Below are positions 23,801-32,800 of a stretch of 64,000 bases of DNA, piece by piece. Under the pieces are notes generated by a model. The model saw only the letters and a list, made by a program, of their open reading frames with translations. It searched no databases and was not told where the DNA came from. Both the position numbers and the translations under genes were made by a program. Position 1 is the stretch's first letter; each line of letters opens with the position of its first letter. The DNA comes from Heliopora coerulea (taxonomy: Eukaryota; Cnidaria; Anthozoa; Scleralcyonacea; Helioporidae), in assembly GCA_030142905.1 (NCBI GenBank), contig JASJOG010000147.1:535001-599000 (forward strand), read 5' to 3'.

Positions 23801-26800
23801 TAGTTGTTTAAATATTCATAGATCTGGTTATAAATAGGCATGACTCTGGAAATTTTCCAATCATTTGGGAAAACTCCTGTTAAAATAGACTGATTAAATA
23901 TTAATGTGAGGGATGGCGAAATACATGGTGCTGCTAGTCTCAGTGGTTATGTTTTAGTGGCGACCGTAATTCGTTAAGCAAGAACGAGCCGCTTTCTTAA
24001 TATCATGAATATTAGAATTTCTCTAAGGATCATTAACACTATTTTCCTTTCTGTCTTACCTTGTTATTTGGAATTCTAATAATTGTTGATTGTTTTGGTC
24101 CTTTGAACTTTAATTTTGGGTGTTTCAAATCTAAAATTATGTGGTAAATCTACGTAAATGTGGATCACGCAAGGAAAAAAGCTTTGGTATCCATAACTCG
24201 CACAAGATTGTATATTTTAGTTAAAATATTACGTACTTTTCCGATCAAGCTTCACGTTCCATTTTTCTTCAATTGCATCCAATGCAGTATTAACGATCAG
24301 CTGTTTAAAGCGAGGATTCTTAACGAAAAGGCCAAGATACTTTAATGAATATGGGGAAAACATTGTGACAGATGTGGCAAACATAAGCGAAATCATGTGA
24401 ATAATTTGAAAGTACTCTAGCCTGCGAGCAGGCCGTGCGTTTTTAGGGCAAGAGAAGGACATCTCTGACAAAATTTCACGTGTCATTTCACATGGGAAAC
24501 AAATATGTAATTGGGACATTTTCACGAATGAAATTTTTATTTCACATATGAAAATGGGACGTTTTCGCATATGAATCAGCTATTTTACATCCGAAATGAC
24601 ATGGTTCAAAATTTTATGTATGAAATTTTAATATAAGAAACATGTACTTCTTATACGACATGGATTCGCATAAGAAAATATCTTACGTGAAATTTTGATT
24701 TGACATGTGGAATGGAAACATTTTTAACATATGAAGCACTATTTTCGTATGTGAAATTGCATAAGTGAAATTTTGGTGAGGACAGCTTGTACGATTCCCT
24801 TGAAGATTGAATCCCCAGATTAAATCAAGTATAACCCAAATGTCGATTCACGCTTCCAGCCGAATGTACTACCCTCTTCCTAATCATATGTCCACTCTAT
24901 CAGATTCGTTGACTACACAACTCGACCGAGTTAAACAGAGAGCACCAAGTGCTGAGGATCTTTTTGGCCAACTTAGCTATGAACACTTGAAATCTGGGAG
25001 GCTGAATTTTCAATTGGATCCCAAACACAAGCTAACATGCGAGTGCTGGTGGCGCAACAAAATTTGTTGGTGGTGCTGGAGTGATGATGTTACACCGTTA
25101 GCGTCCGAGTCCTCCGATTCGGAAAACTGGACGGCATGTAATTACTCCTTTCCTCGTTAGTCGTTGATCTCGTGACAAATCACGTGGAAAAAACGTAAAG
25201 AGGACGTTGGTTTTCATAGTTAAAGGATAAGGGGAAAGTAAATACTAGTGGAAGTTATGATCGAAAGCCTTCAGTAAATATTTTAATTACAAAGGTACAA
25301 AGTCAAAAGGTTGATAAATGTCGTGACTGATCTCAAAGAATTCCAACGTTTCGAGCAAAGGCCCTTCGTCAGGAGAGAAACGTGTTCTGGCAGCTATGAA
25401 CCTTTTAACTTTTTACCTAATTTATCACTGTCTACGCAGTACTCTATTTTTATATGTTTTAATTACAAAAACCGTCCTGAGACTGTGAGTGTAGTGTGCA
25501 AAAACAAACCTTGGCATACTATTTTCCAAAGAATTTCAGTAGAGAGCGAGGGTCTAAGGCGTGCTTTGATTGAACAAGTATCATTTTCCGTAACACTATG
25601 AACGATTTTTACCCCTGAAACCACCAAATAGACCATATGGTCCGCTCAGATGTTTTCATGGCACTTAAAATTGAAAATTGATTAAAACGCACTTAAAACA
25701 GTTTTTATCGCTGAAAATGACTGTTCTATTTAGCCGCATTTCATCGAATGGTAAAAAATGTAGCAAGACACATTTTTTTTGAGTTCGCATTTCGAAAGAT
25801 CTATCACTTAGCAATCTGCATTGAAAATCTCACACAAAAATCTTTAAACCTAGATTCTTTTCGATTTTTAACAAACTTCCAATCAAATGTCTCCAAAACA
25901 TGTTGGTGGTTTTAGGGTTAGCGAAATTTTGTCCTGGGTCCAAACGTTTGTGTTAAAAATGAAGAGATGAGTGGCGTCAAGAACACTCGAAGAACCTCTT
26001 GCTTACCCGATCAAAACGAAAAATTTTTCCTGTACCACAGAAATATGAACAATGTCATTCTAACCCAGCAACTGGGATGATAACATTAATACTTCTACGA
26101 GAGCATTGACAAAATGTAAGCAAGTTTTCTACATCTTAAGTGGTCAGCTTTCGGGGGAAAAAAAGGAAAATCAGTTTATTTACCACATAGCATGTGTTGC
26201 TTATCTTAGTAACGATTTACCTGCAATCCCATCTTGTAAGTTTCACTATTGAAGATCACGTCATAGACAACACATTTCTTTCCAGCTAAAACAGAAGTTA
26301 AAACGTCAATTAACTGACGAAGAAGAAAATATGGAGCCTAGTATACATAACACTCTTTCCCTTTTATTTGGAAAACCTAATCAAGGAATTTTTTTTTCGA
26401 CTAATGTTAACATTCAAATAAAGAAAAATCTATTCACAATGTTCAGTTATTACACAACGTTTACAAAATTTATTTCAAGACAAACCTACACTGCTAAAGT
26501 CAACTAGAGAAGTTGACTTGAGCGGGATCCAAACTCGCATCTTCGGGTTTCCGGACCGCTGCTATACCCATTCAGCTACCGAATCAAGTTAATCAACTGG
26601 AAACAGTATGCTCGTTTAATCCATTTTAAGTGCACGAGAGATTCTCGTGACAACTTAACGCTTTATGCCAGTGAGGATGTGCAATGTTCCCATTCTATTT
26701 CACAATCATCCTTTTCATGTAACTCTGATGATACTTGGTCAAGGGAAAAGAACTCGGCTTAGAGTGTTATTTTTCCAAAATAAGTCTTCCACACCAGTCA

Positions 26801-29800
26801 GCCGTGCGAGTTTGGGCCAAACCATTCACTACAATACGGGGATTATGGCAGTGACTCAGATCGTAGCAAAACAGGAAGCTTACCAGGACTTCTGGTTGCT
26901 ATATACACCTTCAAATAGTCCATCCAGACGAAGAATAAACGTTAAGGTGGCAGGAGGCGCACGTTTACAACGCTAAACTGTGAAATTACCTTTGTCACTG
27001 TCGTCTTTTGGATGATTCAAACTGTAAGGAATTGACCATTCTTGACCAGACACACTTTCCAAAACAAACAAAAAACAAATCACCATACTACAGCGAATTA
27101 TGACGGTGACAGAAGAAAATTTTATTCACAATTAACCATTCATCATCAAGATTTGTCACGTCTTTTTATCATTTAATGATATTTTATTCATGTTGAATAG
27201 ACCATTGGAAGAAAACGTTCCATACAAGGTTTGGTAGATTTGCGGCAGGGATAATGATCGACAAAACATGCTCCAGTTAGAAAGTACAGGGTTCCATGTA
27301 AAAACAGACTGAGAAGCTTTAAAAAACTCCCCATGGTGAAGTAAATATTCAATTCTGTAAAATTTAATTTATAATAATAAACACATATCATAAATGCATG
27401 CCATTTAAAAGCACTTATAAAATGTCCTACGCATGCTCTGATTTTCTCTCAGAGTACAGGGACGCGCCGACGTCATTTTCATTTTGTATTAGAGTTGAGA
27501 GACATGGAGGACGTCACGAAAACTCGAGAAAAACTTTATATTTATAAAATTTGTCATTTTATAAAACAAATAGAAAATACTTTTCGCGCCTCTGTCCCAT
27601 GATAGAAACATTCATGACGCCATTTCAACCGGAAAAATATCAGAAAACAAACGGCTGCGCCTCTCCAGTAGACATTGTTCCGGTTGAAATGAAGTCATTC
27701 ATGTTTCTATCACAGCACACAGACACTCACGCAATTTTCCACTGGTTGCTTAAATATGCCTTTTGTAGCGTCGTTGTTTTGTTAAAATAATTTTGCATTA
27801 AAACACGAGAACGAGGCTCGAAAAGCTAACCTAAATACAATTGAAAGTATTAAATTGGCAGCCATTTAATGAATAGTCCAGGAAAATTTAATTCAATTTT
27901 TCACCAAGTTTAACTACTGGAGGTTCCAAAGGGCTGTTTTGCATCAAATAAATAAATAAATAAATAAATAAATAAATGAATGGAATGAATGAATGACAAT
28001 TTCCAGTACAACTAAACATACATAGTGAACATACCTTTGAGCATTGACTTTCTTATTAGCAAATTTGCAAGTTGCTTTACCAATAGCTTCACTTTGGCAA
28101 ATATTTACAAAAGCCTTTTTTCCTCCTTGGCCCTTGATGCTTGTTTTAACAACAAAACCATCCTGAAAAACGAAGAAACGACGCTCGTCAAATTTTAATC
28201 TAAACTGCATTTTAACATAGATTTTTTCGTATGTACGCTAACGCATGCACGAGGAATAAAGTGAAGAAAAATTTTCTTTTATGTATTGGTGAACCTTTAA
28301 CGCCCTGTGTTCAATAAGAATGGATTACAGAATAAGCAAAACAAAACTAATTATAGTTAGAAAGAGACAAAGGTAAGAAATGAGATGAAATTCAGCATGT
28401 TGTATCAGTTCCACAGTGGTTCACGGAAGACTGTGAACGGGTGACAAAGAGCGGCCGTAAGAAACAGAACACAAATGTAACTTTCACAAGCGTACACAAA
28501 ATACTGTACACTTATGTCAGGTCATCACCAAAAGTACTGTTTGAGCTTTAGCACTTATTGACCGAGCGTGAGGTCCGTCTTGGTAAAGTATCGGACCGAT
28601 GTTTTCAAGTAGGGGCCGAGACGAGCACGGCGAGTTGAGGTCCGTGCAAAAACACACCGAACAGGTGAGTTGAGCTAGTACAGTGTACAATGTAGTTTAT
28701 TACATGGTTCTACTGATTTGGAATTATAAATAACAAGGTAGAGAACCATAGACTAGCTTGCAGTTCTGTCGTCATTTCATGTACAGTGAGTCCCAAAAAA
28801 AGCCTACTCTACTCATGCTTAATTAATGTTCTTGACAAATTACCTTTTGTACAACAGATGATTTCTAAAGAACAATTATTAGAATTTTTAACTGGGTAGC
28901 CTTTATTTCAATACACACTGTTGTATTTCTTCACCAATTTCACTTTACACGGTTACCTTTCCTTTTCTGATTGTTTGCAATACCCTTTCACTTCGTAGTT
29001 TGCCAAAAATTTTAATTTTTGTTTGCCACAAGCAAAGTTTTCTTAAATTCCCCCAAGTGGCCAATAAAGGAAATATCCAACTGCTCAGGAACCATATGGC
29101 TGTGACAGTGAGCAGTCTGAATACGGAAATGTTGCAATTTGATTGGTTCATAAGTGGTTTGATATTTCCCTATTAACCGCATGGGGGGGAATTTTAAAAA
29201 GCTTTGCTTTTGTCTGAGAAAAATTAAAATTTTTGACTATACATGAAGTGAAAATGTATTACAAACAATCAGAAAAGGAAAAGTAACCATGCAGAGTGAA
29301 GCTGGTGAAGAAATTGTATATCAAACAACCACAGAATTGCAAGTGTTTATTTGACATTCTCCACCTTAACACTTGTCAATTATGTATTTCAGTAAAGATA
29401 AATAATAAACTAATTATTGATCTCACTTGTTTGGTTAGTACTAGTCAAATATTGAATCTCTATTTTTGCATGGACTTCAACTCACTGTGCTTATCTTGGT
29501 CCGTACTTAAAAGCATCAGTTTGACATTTCACTTGACTAAGTATAGACCTCAGGTTTGGTCAGTAAGTAGTAATTATTGCCTACTTATGTTAGGGCTATA
29601 AAATGAATGAATTTCCATTTTACCTGTGGATTGATAAATTTTACATCCATTCCTCGCTCAGCTTCAAGTTGTGCAATTTCTTCTTCGTATTTCTACAAAA
29701 AAGTTATAGTTTGAGGTAACCTAAGTGACTCTTAAAGATGGAATGACATGTCATGTGTTTTTTGAATTCTTTAAGACTTTAAAAAGTCATGAACAAATTG

Positions 29801-32800
29801 AACTTACACATGATTGAACATCATTCCTTATGACAAATGGATTAAGTCTTTCAAGGTGGGAGTTTCCCTTTTGATGAGAAAAACCATCTGCATTTGGCCA
29901 GAGTAAGATACATATTATGCCACTGGAAAAGGGTTAAGGCCTTCTAGTATCATTACACAGATGATTATCAAAAATCCCACATGGTGATTAACTAGAAATT
30001 TACTAAACAAGGGATTCATAAGAGATTTCACAGGGAAACAAGATCTTGGCAAAAAGGGCCAGCCCTACTAGGAGGGCTGACTCACTTCCATTTAAACACC
30101 ATCCAAGAAGGGGCCTCTGGGGTTTTTGACCTGGGTGCAAAATTTTATGGGGTGACATTTTCAAAGACAAAAATTTCACTTTTTTTTAGTCTTGACTTTG
30201 CACCAGTTATTGAAAACCTTGCAGCTGTCAAGGGCCAAGAGTGCCTGCTTTAAATTTTCAATTACATTTTGAGTAATAGAAAAGAAAAAGCACAAAAAAT
30301 CAATGTACAGTATTTCTACAGAAGAACCTAATTTAGTTGTGCCAGTATACTGTACAACAATAATATAAGGAGCTTGGGTGTGTTAGTGAGGGGAAATGCC
30401 TTCAAGAGAATTTGCCCCAGGCAAATTACCACCTAGGAGCAGCTCTGCTCACTGGCTCTCAACTTTAAGTGATCAGAGACCTACTCATTTTACATAAAAT
30501 GTTGATTCATGTTATAATATTTACCAAGAGGAAAACAGCTTTTAGAAGGCAAATTATAAGCAGGAATTGGCTATTTAGACAACCTTGCATACCCCAGGAT
30601 GAACAATCATATATGAAAATCATATCACATAAATGGGCCCTTAGTAGCAGCTGCCCTTGTCCCCCAACCACTATGCCACAATTGCCACAGGGATGGTACA
30701 CCAGGTCCTGCAAAACAAGAGCATTACCATACCTACTGATTCATCAGATGGTAATTTTTTTCTGGCTTAGGTTTTCAACTACCAAAACTTCTAGTTCAAT
30801 CTAATCCGTAATGAGAATTGACAACCAAACCATTACTTTTCATGCAGGTTGACAGCTTTTCAACAAAAAGACCAAAACAGTAAGACCAGACTGCCTCCAG
30901 TTCACATTACCAATTTTCTATAAGTTGAACCTAATGTATCCGGTTGATCACTAAGCTTGGTATGGAATTTATACTCAATGAAGGAAATTTTCAAGTACCA
31001 CAATCTTATATTTATAGATCGATTCAACATGAGCCAATGAAAAGCAACCATGTTTTCATTTTCTTTACTTAGTCTGTTTTATACTAACTGGTTGATTGGT
31101 TACTGTGTAGAAATAAGCTTAAACTTAAAAATTACAAAAGATTCTAACACTTTAAAATCTCCTTCATTAATATAAAATAATTCCTTTTTGTTTGATCAGA
31201 TGTAGAATAATACGTCATGTAAATGCCAAAAGAGTCAATGAATATAAGTTTGGTATGGCTCAGTTCTAATTCATATCCAGCACAAACTCATCTTTTCATC
31301 TATACAGTAGGTCCATGCATCCAGAGATCTGCCCATTCATTCATTCATTCATTCATTCATTCATTCATTCATTCATTCATTCATTCATTCATTCATTGAC
31401 CTTAGCTAGTATTTGTTCACTTGTTCTTTGATTGATTCATTCACCCATTTACTGATCGATTGATTGATCAATTGATTAACTGATTGATTAATTGATTCAT
31501 TCATTCATTCATTCATTCACTTAGTCATTAATTCCTTTACTAATCCATTCATATGTCACATGTGTCCAAGCACCTGTTCTTCCATTTGATTATTTATATA
31601 ATTTGTTCATTTGACTGTTTACCATTGAATTATAAATTTATTCAGTATTAACTTATATATTAGTTTAGAGAGCTGGTCAGCATGAGAAATATTTGGTATA
31701 GGTATGCCACTCAAAGGATTCATCTGGTGAGAGTGATTAGTTTCTGTGTCTGAATATTGAATGTCTACCAAACAGTTTAAAAATTAAATATATTTGTGAC
31801 AGAAGTTAACTATAACAGATACAGTGTATCCCAACCCTTTCCCTCTGGGATCAGTCATCTATTATTCTACTCTGGCTAATACCAGATTTGACTTTTCAAG
31901 AGGATATATCTTGCTGGAAAATGACCACAACTACCAATCTCAATAAAATCTTATCTGGCATGAACAGTAAATTAATTTTTTCTTTAACTCAGGCTAACAT
32001 CAGACAATTTTACTTGTCAAGATGATATATCCTACCAGAAACATCAAAGGGATTATGGCAATAAAGTAGTAATAATTGACTTTCTAAATGTATTGATGTC
32101 TACTGAAAATTTTACTTCTCTATAGTGCAAGTGAACAGTAAGAAATGATCATCTACACCATAATAAATGATCATTTCAGTTTAGTATATAAATTTCTTGG
32201 AACAGTGAAGTGTTCTTTAATGACAAGGATCCCTGCGTATTGATAATCCCATTACATTGTATCAAACATCTCTGACAGTGTATATTACCATAAATAATTG
32301 AAACTGTTGTACCAACAAACTGATATGGGGTTTTATATTTCCATTATGGGTACTGTACATGGATGTTATTAAATCAACCTGTTATTATTCCTATAAGTTA
32401 ACTGATTTTAAATTAATCCTGACTATTAACTGACTACTTTATTTGTTTATTCATTCATTTATCTAGTATTTACTTGTAGACATTTAGTTTAGTTTAGTTG
32501 ACAAATTCTCATTAAAGGATTTAGAAATTAAACAACCAACCTTCCTGTTTTCTGGATCTGAAATTTCTTTAGTATATTCAGTAAACATTTTTCTGAACTC
32601 ATTATTTTTCATGGCATTTTGAATTCTTTCCAATTCCTGTTCAAAAAATAAAAACATATTTAAAAACAGTGTATTATAAATACATATTATTTTCTTACTG
32701 AAAAATTAGCTTAAAAAACTCCATGCTATCAATGGGTTTTAATCCAAGGGAACAAGTATATATTAACATTTATTTTATTAACTGAAGTACAGTATTTTAT

